Made by a program: the position numbers and the translations under genes. Below, in pieces: positions 51,401-59,839 of a DNA stretch of 64,000 bases. The notes under the pieces are model-generated. The model saw only the letters and a program-made list of their open reading frames with translations, was not told where the DNA came from and searched no databases. How positions within the stretch are numbered: the first letter of the stretch is position 1; every line of letters starts with the position of its first letter. Origin of the DNA: Candidatus Sericytochromatia bacterium (GTDB lineage: Bacteria; Cyanobacteriota; Sericytochromatia; UBA7694); assembly GCA_018780035.1 (NCBI GenBank), contig JADMKE010000013.1, positions 143,776 to 207,775 on the forward strand, given 5' to 3'.

Positions 51401-54400
51401 CGCATGCACATAGAGACCACCCTGGCCAATAGCCGCTTTAGCAAAGGCGCAGATGGCAAATTTACGCTCGAAGCACCCCAGGCCAAATCCGAAGCCGAAG
51501 TGCGCCTGGTCTTAAAAGACTTTGCGCTTTTGGTCGAAGCTGTCGGCCCACAAGAACTCAAAAATCTGGTCGATGCAGGTCGCCGCGAAGATCTTGAGAG
51601 CGCCTTAAAGACCATGGGTCTGACCGAACAACAAATGGCCCGCACCCTTTCCATTCTCTGGCATCCCCAGGTTAAAGCCCTGCTCGGCACCAGCGATTTT
51701 GTTGAGGCCCTGAAAAAGAGTGAAACCCTTGAAATCAAAGTCCAAGCCCAGACCTCTCTGAAAGTGGACAATGCCAGTGGCAGCACCGTGATCGACGCCC
51801 AAGGCACAGGCCAAATGCAAGGCAGCGTGAGAACGGGCAGTGGTCAGACCGTGCTCAGTTCAGAAGGCCAAGCCCAGGGATTGAGTGTGCATGTCGATCA
51901 AAACGGCGCTCAGGTCAATGCCAACACGGTGAGTGGCGAAACCCGCGGGATGCGCCAAAATGGCGAATCCTTTGCTAAAATTTCGGGCAGCATTCAAGAT
52001 TTGCGCAGCCAGTGGAGCGATGCCAAAAAATCAATCAGCACTGGCAAAGTCGAAGGCCAAGGCCAATTGGACACGGTTTTGGACCCTGAAACCCTGACAA
52101 AAATGCAGGACATTCTCAAAAATTTCAAAGACGAATTACAAGAGCGTCTCACTTCTTTTGGTTTGAGCAAACAACAGCTCGAAAATTTGCTGCGGGCCTT
52201 TGGCCAAGACCAATTGAGCAAATTGTTTTCAGGGGCCGACAAAGAGCAGATCCAATCCATTTCTCAGCAATTGGGCATCAGCCCCGAACAATTGGAGCGC
52301 ATCACGGGCCTCTTACACGATCAGGAATTTACCCAGGTGCTCGAAGAGATCTACAATTTTTCGGGCATTCTCGAACAGGCCCGTTTGCAGGGCAAAGTCA
52401 ATTTTAGCGGAGAAGGGGTAAATTGGTCCGAAGACGATAAAAAAATGGTGCTGGGCCTGCGTGGGCTCAAAGCCGATGTACATATCGAAAGCGAGAACCA
52501 GAAAGGCACGACCTCACTGGATATCCAGGCCACTCAGAGTGATACCCGCCGCGAACGCACAGCAGATCAGAGCCAAACCACTTGGGGCAGAACCCGAATC
52601 GAAGCCCAGGCCCGCGCGCAGGACAAAACAGGCAAACAGCTGTCAGGCCAAGGCACTGTCAGTTATGAACCCGGAAAAGTCACCACAGATTCTGCCAGTG
52701 ATGTCTCCAAATTGGAATTTGGCAAAATTGAGGCCCAGGCCCAGGCGCAAATGTCTGGCCCAGGCATTCACAGCTCTCAGATTGGGGCCAGCACCCAAAT
52801 CGGCTCACTCACCACGGTCAATCAACCCGGCCAGGAAGCTGAGCTGGAAATCACAGATCTGCAGACCCGGGGCCGCATCCAAATTGAGGGCCAAGGCCAA
52901 AGCACGGATCTGAAAGCGGGCGTGAATATTGCGGGCATCGCAACCAGCCCTGAAGAGGTTCGTCTGCGTCAAGTTCAGATCGACAGTGAATATACAGGTT
53001 CTGGCACCCGCCAAGTCAAGGGCAGCACCCAACAGGACAATGGCCAGGTCAGCTTAAATGCCGGTGTTGGCGATATCCGGGTCGGTGATGACGAAGTGCG
53101 TATTCAAAATAGCCGCCTGGATCTGAGTGCCCAGGCCCAGTTGCAAGAAAATGGCAAACGTTCAGCCAACCTGTCGGCACAGATTCGCAACGGCCAAATG
53201 GGCGATTTAAGGGCCCAAGATGGCAAAGTCAAAGTGGATCAGACCCAGGCCGAACTCTCAGCCACGATCAAAACCCCCAGCTCAGATATTCAGCTCAGCG
53301 GCACCCCCCGCATGACGGGCATTCAGGCCCAAGATGGGGTGGTGACAGCCAAAGACCTCCAGGTCGATGGTATTCAGGGCAACGTGAAGATTCGCATGGA
53401 TAAATTCCGCGATATGCTCAAGGCCAGCCCCCAGGCCTTGGCCGTGATCAACCAAGTGGCCGCTCAATTTGGTCAAAAACCCGGTGAGCTGTTTACCAAT
53501 GACGCCATCAGCCTCTCTTTGAACAAAGGCCAATTGCGCAGCAGCCAGGGCACTGAAGATGCCTTGCGCAACCCCAAAGATTTTTCGGGTCAATTGCGTG
53601 TGCCGGGTCTCAAAACCGCGATTGGCACCGCCGATTTGGACATCCATCTCAAACACCTGACCCTCAAAAGTGATGAAAAAGCCCCTCCCAAAGTGGATCT
53701 CTCCGGTCAAGCCCGCTTTACCCCCCAACAGCCGGCCTTTAACCAGTCGATCAATGAAATGCTGAAAAAACAGTTCGCCCATTGGGGCCTGCCCAATTTG
53801 AATACCTCTGTGGAAATGGTCAATGGTGAATTCCGGGTCAAGATCGACCGCTGGTTTGCCGATGGCCTAGTCAAAGCAGATTTTGAAGGCGATCGCATGA
53901 TTATCGAACTCGACAAGGTCAAGCTGTTGCGTTTTATCAGTGCCAAAGGTTTGGTAACGAGCAAAGTGGCCTCTTCACTTGAAAACAACCTGATTGGTGT
54001 GGAACGCAACGAGAACCGTCTGAGCCTCTCGCTCAACGATCTGACCCAGGCGATCTTGCACAAAGACAATTTGCAAATCCGCAAAGTCACCCTCGATCCC
54101 AATAACCAATTTAAGATTGACTTTGCCTATACCGAAAGCTCCGAATACAACGCTGGGGCCCGCACCCGCCAGATCAACCAGGTCGAAACGACCCTGCTGC
54201 GGGATGCCTCTGGCAAAAAGCGCAGCAAAGACAAATTGGAAGAAATGGTCGAAGATCTCGGCAGCGATACCAGCCGCAAACTCTTTCAACGGGCCAGTGC
54301 CGCTCAATTGCGGGAAATGCTCGAAGCAGTGGGCAACGATTACGACAATGTCTTGCGCAAAGCCCTCGAAACAGAAACCGCCTGGCGCAATTATCCGGTT

Positions 54401-54622
54401 GAAAACCGCGCGATCATGGCTGCTTATCTGGCCTCCGACAAGGGCTTCTTCGAAGGGGTCGACAACAGCGAGAAGCGTCTGATCAAAGCCCTGGTATCTT
54501 CACTGCAGGGCCAGGAATACCAACGCTTCCACCAGGCCCTGTCTGCCGATGAACTCAAACGCATCAATGAATATGCCCATGCCGAGTTACAGGCCGCCTA
54601 TCGGCGCATGCAAGGCAAATAG
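48440..54622 (+). CDS. Giant EF-hand and repeat-module protein of unknown function
   Basis: A 2060-aa protein; the ATG at 48440 has AAGGA 11 bases upstream. A canonical EF-hand loop occupies residues 133-144 (DQDGNGRIEGTE). From about residue 630 there are roughly six modules (starting near 631, 748, 857, 1023, 1219, 1653). Each has a helical unit with a GLSxxQLexL-type turn and a short beta-rich, amphipathic stretch (LELQLDQVQGEVKAVRADAE). Residues 1300-1650 are Gln/Gly-rich beta repeats. A helical C-terminus ends AAYRRMQGK. No signal peptide. The beta stretches recall AsmA/TamB-like lipid-transfer proteins, but the helical modules do not. The MSDIRF start resembles the divergent LysM protein. 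Confidence 0.85.
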   Translation: MSDIRFQANAVSALWAAKQAGKAPSGDIKDHPLAKALSDNQLTRKEYEQLKSLYLKENPSGDFEAFLLDSLNGKIDNVALTGISDAIKELSRKGSALSSVSFQLNDQNNGYKGIGAAMFQPNKELLEAVKQADQDGNGRIEGTEREKIKAALKGLGDDASLNMLATALDDGMTTLAYDPKKKTLSLYFADRPPSLSGQAQDVKFSGELVLEDIDGVNDLSRNDIKGTANGKVQISYPFLSEVIRDALNPNLPNMSGSALGMSGGFKFALQNERYDAQRGVYVVNATSTLSAGVSRFSGSYDIPIEIQIKHTPEGELHIQIPALDNVSVPGIRAAAWKLRDELLKRVASGVNGSVDQQNMGVKLHPHVKTVEGTYTNWYFAEERGPVSQRLVLQPSLELKLKNPLPRSDGQPPADMLLDLRADRNNTQARVDAKGITLQLNQVPVVGSSDLNSRQEAAPQRDRASDSARLELDYGLDINISKGGKLKQEAVIKSADFKLDIQADEMQDFAFIPQTETVLGKEGQAQMQLRGGLSVDENNRVRGSFSGKIAGTTSQSQGFSHFQTRLDTGKTDSQRISLAGTDLKYTQPAGQKGEVHQAELKAHTGEVVTGANQPTQISLQNAQGKAQIDLRVLEQLQAALKTGNAQLLQTLKSVGLSDESLEKLTRGSRKELGQLLKLDDFLPRLEKAMISLEAGQWNLNISREGYQVSGEDLRLQAESKASDAQAGQTGVSLDIKAEKVSGHSLLLPVNLEGLQSLQRQLQPPGSLQEKLLSRLKVAGLSESQVETLKSGDAQALEALLSDENLPTRVQSVLSDLELQLDQVQGEVKAVRADAETSLSANASFKAGQVRLDASENLITLEVLQGLQTRLKAGNTDAKALTEALQEAGMTPTQLNTLRSGNAEALAVLAKDPDLIGKLELLPVRNQLGLNLKQGAVTAQLDARETGGNALSVSASATGIEGRHATPGSSQLSAESLKAQADYQDGQGNRMHIETTLANSRFSKGADGKFTLEAPQAKSEAEVRLVLKDFALLVEAVGPQELKNLVDAGRREDLESALKTMGLTEQQMARTLSILWHPQVKALLGTSDFVEALKKSETLEIKVQAQTSLKVDNASGSTVIDAQGTGQMQGSVRTGSGQTVLSSEGQAQGLSVHVDQNGAQVNANTVSGETRGMRQNGESFAKISGSIQDLRSQWSDAKKSISTGKVEGQGQLDTVLDPETLTKMQDILKNFKDELQERLTSFGLSKQQLENLLRAFGQDQLSKLFSGADKEQIQSISQQLGISPEQLERITGLLHDQEFTQVLEEIYNFSGILEQARLQGKVNFSGEGVNWSEDDKKMVLGLRGLKADVHIESENQKGTTSLDIQATQSDTRRERTADQSQTTWGRTRIEAQARAQDKTGKQLSGQGTVSYEPGKVTTDSASDVSKLEFGKIEAQAQAQMSGPGIHSSQIGASTQIGSLTTVNQPGQEAELEITDLQTRGRIQIEGQGQSTDLKAGVNIAGIATSPEEVRLRQVQIDSEYTGSGTRQVKGSTQQDNGQVSLNAGVGDIRVGDDEVRIQNSRLDLSAQAQLQENGKRSANLSAQIRNGQMGDLRAQDGKVKVDQTQAELSATIKTPSSDIQLSGTPRMTGIQAQDGVVTAKDLQVDGIQGNVKIRMDKFRDMLKASPQALAVINQVAAQFGQKPGELFTNDAISLSLNKGQLRSSQGTEDALRNPKDFSGQLRVPGLKTAIGTADLDIHLKHLTLKSDEKAPPKVDLSGQARFTPQQPAFNQSINEMLKKQFAHWGLPNLNTSVEMVNGEFRVKIDRWFADGLVKADFEGDRMIIELDKVKLLRFISAKGLVTSKVASSLENNLIGVERNENRLSLSLNDLTQAILHKDNLQIRKVTLDPNNQFKIDFAYTESSEYNAGARTRQINQVETTLLRDASGKKRSKDKLEEMVEDLGSDTSRKLFQRASAAQLREMLEAVGNDYDNVLRKALETETAWRNYPVENRAIMAAYLASDKGFFEGVDNSEKRLIKALVSSLQGQEYQRFHQALSADELKRINEYAHAELQAAYRRMQGK

Positions 54623-54646
54623 CCCATCCTGTACTTGATTCACGTT

Positions 54647-55471
54647 TCAATTCAGGCTGCTTGGTCGACGCAGAACCAGTTTATCTCCCACCTGAACCCC
54701 CAACTGGGCCTGGGCGTTGCCCTGATTGACTGAAAACTCAAGCAAATCACTGCTGCCCCAGAGGGCCAGGCAAGTTTGGGGTGGAACGGCCGCATAGGTG
54801 GGTTCAATCCGCTCCAAACGGGTCGAGGCAATTTCAATTTCACAGCGCAAGGCCTGATCCACCGAGGCCTTCTGCCCCAAAAAATCGAGTACTTGGCGGC
54901 GGGAAATATTGCTGATCAGATTGCCAAAATGGTCGAACAACAAAATTTCGCCCCACATTTCTGAGGCACGGACCTGTGGTTCGGGCCAAGTAAAGCAAAA
55001 GGGTGCGGCCAAGGGTGGCCCCAACTCCGAAGCCGGAACTCCCCGACAGAGATGGGCCGCGACCGGAGCAAAGATATCCCGGCCATGAAAGGTGGCGCTG
55101 ACAGGGTCGAGAAAATAAGCCGGATTGGTCAAACGGTGAACAACCAAGGGGGGATGTTCGCGTAAAACATAGCTAAAGAGCCCATTGTCTGGCCCCACCA
55201 AGTAAAATTTTTCTGTCTGAATGCAAATACCCGCACGTTCACTGCCGACCCCCGGATCCACGACTCCCACCACCACTGTTTGAGCGGGAAAAAAAGACAG
55301 GGCAGTCATGAGCGTATACGCACCCCAACGGATATTGCCAGCGGGAATCCCATGGCTGATGTCTAAAATCGCGGTACTGGGTGAGATCTGACTGATCACC
55401 CCTTTGAGAATACCCACATAAGCATCCTGATAGCCAAAATCTGTGAGCAGGGCAATCTGTTGAGCAGACAT
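54647..55471 (-). CDS. SAM hydroxide adenosyltransferase (SAM hydrolase, DUF62)
   Basis: A 274-aa protein with the DUF62 family hallmarks: ALLTDFGYQDAYVGILKG at the start, DISHGIPAGNIRWGAYTL, VVDPGVGSERAGI, and GPDNGLFSYV. Members use water or hydroxide to split S-adenosylmethionine into adenosine and methionine; relatives are fluorinase and chlorinase. The chlorinase/fluorinase-specific insertions are not seen. The ATG at 55471 is preceded by AAGGA. It lies 12 bases after the gene at 55484, so they are probably co-transcribed. Confidence 0.92.
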   Translation of the reverse strand: MSAQQIALLTDFGYQDAYVGILKGVISQISPSTAILDISHGIPAGNIRWGAYTLMTALSFFPAQTVVVGVVDPGVGSERAGICIQTEKFYLVGPDNGLFSYVLREHPPLVVHRLTNPAYFLDPVSATFHGRDIFAPVAAHLCRGVPASELGPPLAAPFCFTWPEPQVRASEMWGEILLFDHFGNLISNISRRQVLDFLGQKASVDQALRCEIEIASTRLERIEPTYAAVPPQTCLALWGSSDLLEFSVNQGNAQAQLGVQVGDKLVLRRPSSLN

Positions 55472-55483
55472 CAGCACAATTCC

Positions 55484-57169
55484 TTAAATTTTATGATCAA
55501 ACGAGGCCTGGGGCGGTTCTTCTTCTTCCTCGGACAAAAGTGGGGTGTGTCTCATAGCAGGGGAAAGGTCTGGGGCCTGCAGCTTGTGAGAAAAAACCGG
55601 GGCGATTGAGAGAACGGGGGCCAAAGGGGGGCTAACCGGCTGCTGCGCAGGGGTCTGAGGGGTCTTTTCAAGCTCAGTTAGGCTTGCTCTCAGGCCTTGT
55701 AAATGGGTCGGCAATTGTTGTAAATAGCGTTTCAGGGCATCTGCATTCGTTTCAAAATGAGCGATCAGCTGCTCGGGACGGGCATTGAGTTGCAATCCTG
55801 TTTCGGGAGCCAAACTCACCTGAACCCCCATCTGGCCTGGCATCTGGGCCAGCAGGGCTTGGCGCAAAGGCAACTCCAGCGGTTTAAGCGGAGGGATGTT
55901 GTGTACTTGACGGAGGCAATGATTGGCAGCCTGAATCCAGGCCTCAAATTGCTGTTCAAGCCCAGCCCAATCCGGGGGCGTCGCCCGGAGACAGACGGCC
56001 TCCAACCCCCAAGGATTTGTCCCCAAGGGCTCAAGCTCTATTTCAGGCCCCGAAACATGCAAAAACCCTTCAGCATTCAGCCAGAGCGAGAGCCCTGTTT
56101 GGGCCTTAACCACCTCAAAAAGCTGGGCCAATTCAGCCCGAACCTGACCCGGACGGTGCAAGGCAATGGTCCCCCAATCAAAGATCTGCCCATTGAAGCG
56201 GAACTGTCCCAAGGCCAATTTTTCAATTTGAATATGAACAGCGGGTCCCACTGCAGCCTGCTTGCCCTCGGGCAAATCCAGGGTCTGCAAGAGGGTGCCC
56301 TCAGGCCAGACGGGATCGGGCAAACGCTTCAGTTCCAGGGTCTGGTCGGGATGATGCGCTTTAAAGAGCAAATGGCCTTCGGGATCGATCCAGGCCGTTA
56401 TGTCTGCCGAAGCCAAAGCCTGATTACACTGCTGCAAAACGGCTTCGCGCACGCGATTCAAATCCGGGAGGGGGGAATGGGTTTGCCTGAGGGTCAATTC
56501 AACGCCATTGAGGCTGTATCTGCCCCAAGCCGTCGCCGGAGGAAGACCCGCAGTCTGGCCGGGATCGGTACTGGAAAGACCGGGTTTCAGGCCCAAATGG
56601 CAAAGCTGCGTCTGGGGGGGCAGAGGCATGAGCAAAAGATCTTGGAGTTGCAAATTCCAGCCCGCGAATTCAGGAGTGGCCTGGATGACCAATTGCACAT
56701 CATTGCGCAGGGCCCGAAAGCCAAAGGGCTGCAAATCCAAATCCAGCAATGTGACCGCAAATTCCAATAAATGCCTTTCTAATACCCCTTCCGCAAAGGT
56801 TTGAAAGGGGGGAATTAAAACCTCTACGTTCTGGCTTTGGCCTTCGGGGCCTGTGAGTGCAAATACCAAAAGCGGAAAGGCATAACGGGTGGTGGGCAAG
56901 AGTTTGCTGAGTTTTTCAGCCTGAATTTGGGCCCTTTGGCCCTGACCTGAGGCGCAGAGCAAAGGCTGGGCCGAACGCAATGAGGGCCGTTCTGACGGGC
57001 TGCCCCCTGGTTGCTCCTCTGGCAGAGCCAAAGCCAAAGGACTGGTCAGGTGAAAATCGGTCTGGGCAGCTGAAACAGTGGGCAAAGTGACCAAAAAATC
57101 CTGGGTTTTCCGCTCTAACTCGTTTAAAGCTATCTTGAGACTGACAAACACATTAACGGGAGAAACCAT
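55484..57169 (-). CDS. Large protein of unknown function
   Basis: A 561-aa soluble protein rich in Leu, Gln and Pro. It shows repeated alpha/beta stretches: VRAELAQLFEVVKAQTGLSL with WLNAEGFLHVSG, echoing VREAVLQQCNQALASADITA with WIDPEGHLLFKA. This suggests an internal duplication of a domain made of a helix plus a two-stranded hairpin, reminiscent of flagellin-type or FliK-like proteins. The last 60 residues are disordered and acidic (LLSEEEEEPP). No signal peptide. I cannot assign a function. Confidence 0.72.
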   Translation of the reverse strand: MVSPVNVFVSLKIALNELERKTQDFLVTLPTVSAAQTDFHLTSPLALALPEEQPGGSPSERPSLRSAQPLLCASGQGQRAQIQAEKLSKLLPTTRYAFPLLVFALTGPEGQSQNVEVLIPPFQTFAEGVLERHLLEFAVTLLDLDLQPFGFRALRNDVQLVIQATPEFAGWNLQLQDLLLMPLPPQTQLCHLGLKPGLSSTDPGQTAGLPPATAWGRYSLNGVELTLRQTHSPLPDLNRVREAVLQQCNQALASADITAWIDPEGHLLFKAHHPDQTLELKRLPDPVWPEGTLLQTLDLPEGKQAAVGPAVHIQIEKLALGQFRFNGQIFDWGTIALHRPGQVRAELAQLFEVVKAQTGLSLWLNAEGFLHVSGPEIELEPLGTNPWGLEAVCLRATPPDWAGLEQQFEAWIQAANHCLRQVHNIPPLKPLELPLRQALLAQMPGQMGVQVSLAPETGLQLNARPEQLIAHFETNADALKRYLQQLPTHLQGLRASLTELEKTPQTPAQQPVSPPLAPVLSIAPVFSHKLQAPDLSPAMRHTPLLSEEEEEPPQASFDHKI

Positions 57170-57191
57170 CTCAAATAAAAGTCATCTTTGT

Positions 57192-57470
57192 TTAATCTTC
57201 CTGATAATCGCGGTATTTCCAAATAAAACGGCCTGCCATGGCAAGCGTAAAAATGACCGCCAGTGAAAGACCAATACCATAGCCCTCACCGGGATTGCTG
57301 GAAAAATTGGAGCCAAAGTAAAAGATCAACAATTTGCCAAACATCAAAGGACACAAAGACATAATAAAGAAGTCTTTTAAATCCAGTTTGGATTTGCTCT
57401 TTTTAACGGTCTCGGGCCCCATTTCTGAGGTTATTTTTGAAGCCATTTCCTGTGCTATTTCCTGCGCCAT
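57192..57470 (-). CDS. Small two-helix membrane protein
   Basis: A 92-aa protein. A polar helical start with a repeated MAQEIAQEMASK pattern and a lysine-rich stretch is followed by two transmembrane helices (FIMSLCPLMFGKLLIFYFG and GIGLSLAVIFTLAMAGRFIW). GGAAG lies about 10 bases upstream of the ATG. It precedes the 561-aa gene on the same strand by 22 bases, so it may be in the same transcript. Function unknown. Confidence 0.7.
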   Translation of the reverse strand: MAQEIAQEMASKITSEMGPETVKKSKSKLDLKDFFIMSLCPLMFGKLLIFYFGSNFSSNPGEGYGIGLSLAVIFTLAMAGRFIWKYRDYQED

Positions 57471-57534
57471 ACAGCCAACTTCCGAACTCGAACTCTGCTA
57501 CAAGCTTAACACAGGCAACGCTTCCCCAGAGAGG

Positions 57535-58320
57535 CTAATAGGGCGGATATTTCATGCCTGGGTCGACGTGTTTGCGGGTGCTTCTGCGATCTTTAAAGCG
57601 GGTTTCAAAATCCCCCATTAAGAAACCGGCTTTGCGATTAAATGCCTGCTGTAGGGGGGCTTTGAGTGCGGGCGGAATGGGCAGCAAAATACCCAATTGG
57701 GTCAGATTGCCCCGTGCAGCCTCACAGCCATGGGAGAGTCCAATGCGCACCGCCACCTGTTGGCCCGCAATGTGGTGAAAGGCAAAGTGGGTCAACATAT
57801 CTTTGCCAAAATAATACTCACATTCCCCATTAAGTCCATTCAGCGTTGCCAACAATTCTGATGTAGAGCTGTATTTGCGCTTGTTTGGGGCTTTTTGCAA
57901 AGCCTTAATCACAACCGCATCCGCCAAAAGGGCCTTGAGAATCTGGGAATCGGGAAAGAGCTGATTCAGGGATACGGCTTTGCTGGGCGCACGCAGATCT
58001 TTGACCTGAAATTCGGTCAAGCTCCCAGGATGAGCTGTTTTCATGCAGCCCCAATAATTTTCTTGGCGGTAACTCAGATAGGGACCCACCCAAGAGAGCG
58101 GTATCAACCCCCATTCATATTCACAGCGAAATTCGGGGTCGGGATCCAGCTTCGGCAAAGGTGGAAAAAGCGAGGAGGCAGGTTGAGAACCTGCTTGCAC
58201 ACGCAAATCCGCCTCACTCCAGGTGAGTTGAAAACCTGCAGAAGAGCCGCTCCAGAGTGTTACCGGGGCGGCCCCCATCAGCAACAGTGAACAAACAGCG
58301 CCAAGTAAGATTTTTTTCAT
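57535..58320 (-). CDS. Exported protein of unknown function
   Basis: A 261-aa protein with a Sec signal (MKKILLGAVCSLLLMGAAPV). The mature part has four or five cysteines (FRCEYEW, YWGCMK, GECEYYFGK, GCEAARG), which could form disulphides in the periplasm. It starts 4 bases after the stop of the DUF6986-like gene and is probably in its operon. No family recognised. Confidence 0.78.
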   Translation of the reverse strand: MKKILLGAVCSLLLMGAAPVTLWSGSSAGFQLTWSEADLRVQAGSQPASSLFPPLPKLDPDPEFRCEYEWGLIPLSWVGPYLSYRQENYWGCMKTAHPGSLTEFQVKDLRAPSKAVSLNQLFPDSQILKALLADAVVIKALQKAPNKRKYSSTSELLATLNGLNGECEYYFGKDMLTHFAFHHIAGQQVAVRIGLSHGCEAARGNLTQLGILLPIPPALKAPLQQAFNRKAGFLMGDFETRFKDRRSTRKHVDPGMKYPPY

Positions 58321-58324
58321 GGCT

Positions 58325-59782
58325 TTAGACCTTGTTCAACATTTGCAGCCAAGGGGAGCTGTCTGAGCCGGCGCCGCCCGTCAGCTCCGCCACAGTCAGC
58401 CCAGCAGCTTCGACCTCGGCATCATCAATGGCGCTGCAATTATACGCCAGGCGGAAATAATTCAAGAGCCCCCGGCCCGTGGCCGCATCGTCGAAGACAT
58501 CGCCACTGAGGGTGGCCTGGGCGGCTTTGGCGACAAAGTTTTTCAGGCGCAAAGTGGCGGCATCAAGTTCGGGCAAGAAGAAGTCGAATAGCGTCGCATA
58601 ACGTGTAATCAACTGAGCGGGATGCAGATCCCAGCCCTGGTAATAGGCATGGCGCAGCGAATGGCGGATATGGTCGGCATGCAGCCGCCATGCCGTGTGA
58701 ACGGCAGCCGTGTTTTCTTGAATTTGGATTGCGTTGAGCGGCTTGCCGCCAGCCACTTCGCGGTGCACGGGCACAGGCATAATATTGGTGGCCCCATCAG
58801 AGAGCATGACACCCGTACTGGCATAAGCCACCTGCATAATATGCCGCGAGAAATCGCAAGCGGGATGGTCCATGGCCTGGTGTTTGGCAACAATGCTGCA
58901 ACTGGCGGTATAGTCGTAAGTGCCAAAATGGGCGCCTCGGCAGCGACCTGCAGCGGCATCCAACATGGCAGGCAACATCACGCCGCCACCCTCAAAATTG
59001 AACATCGATTGGGTGGTTTCAACCATGATCTCCAGAGGAATACTGCCCTGGGCCAGGCCGTTTTCGGCCTCAATCCGCTCCAGCAATTGCACCAATCCAG
59101 CCACCTGCTGAGGGGCTGTGACCTTGGGCAAAGTCACGACAAAGTTTTTGGGCAAATGGCCGCCGGTTTGATCAATCAAAGCGCTCATAAACACATCCAG
59201 GGTGCGCATGCTGCGGGCATGGAGCTGATCGGTCCAGGGCTTAATACGAATGCCAATAAAAGGCGGCAAAATACCTTCACTCATGCCTTTGGCAACTTCT
59301 GAGGCATTGCGCACGGCATCGGCGTCTTCTTCGGCATCGGGGCGGTTGCCGTAGCCGTCTTCAAAGTCGATGCGAAAATCTTCGACGGCTTCGCGGGCCA
59401 GTTTTTCTTTGACCCGTTCATAAATCGTCCAGGCCAACCAGGCATGGCGATTGTAGATTTTGGCTTGAGCAGGATTGGCGGCAATCGCCTCGGCCAGGGC
59501 TTCGGCTTCGTTCCAAGCCGTGGGCAAATACTGAGCCCCCGTTAAACCCGCCGCTTGGGCCAGCACTGCAAAATTGGGGGCATATGTGTCGAGGGCTTTG
59601 AGCGAGAGCCCCCCCATTTTTTGGGCGGTATCCGCTTTAAAGAGCTGGGCCCCACCGTAGAGGGTTTGCACGGGCTGGCGGCCAACAATCACACCGGGGT
59701 AACGCTGAGAAAAAGCGGCGTTGGCAAGAGCCAAAGGTTGAGAAACATGTTCAATCAAACTGGCGGGTAAAGAAGTGCGCAT
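58325..59782 (-). CDS. HpcH/HpaI aldolase/citrate-lyase superfamily protein (DUF6986-like)
   Basis: A 485-aa protein; GGAGG lies 5 bases before the ATG. FRIDFEDGYGNRPDAEEDAD (about residues 137-156) is the acidic metal-binding segment of the HpcH/CitE TIM-barrel superfamily. Downstream are PFIGIRIKPW, TLPKVTAPQQVAG, LEIMVETTQSMFN and GAHFGTYDYTAS, which match DUF6986-type proteins in that superfamily. Such enzymes make or break C-C bonds of 2-oxo or acyl-CoA acids; the precise reaction is not known. It is near the CtlX-like hydrolase on the same strand. Confidence 0.85.
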   Translation of the reverse strand: MRTSLPASLIEHVSQPLALANAAFSQRYPGVIVGRQPVQTLYGGAQLFKADTAQKMGGLSLKALDTYAPNFAVLAQAAGLTGAQYLPTAWNEAEALAEAIAANPAQAKIYNRHAWLAWTIYERVKEKLAREAVEDFRIDFEDGYGNRPDAEEDADAVRNASEVAKGMSEGILPPFIGIRIKPWTDQLHARSMRTLDVFMSALIDQTGGHLPKNFVVTLPKVTAPQQVAGLVQLLERIEAENGLAQGSIPLEIMVETTQSMFNFEGGGVMLPAMLDAAAGRCRGAHFGTYDYTASCSIVAKHQAMDHPACDFSRHIMQVAYASTGVMLSDGATNIMPVPVHREVAGGKPLNAIQIQENTAAVHTAWRLHADHIRHSLRHAYYQGWDLHPAQLITRYATLFDFFLPELDAATLRLKNFVAKAAQATLSGDVFDDAATGRGLLNYFRLAYNCSAIDDAEVEAAGLTVAELTGGAGSDSSPWLQMLNKV

Positions 59783-59839
59783 GAAAGCCTCCAGAGCATG
59801 AATTGCAGACTATGATACCACAGGAGTGGGGGGTAGGTT

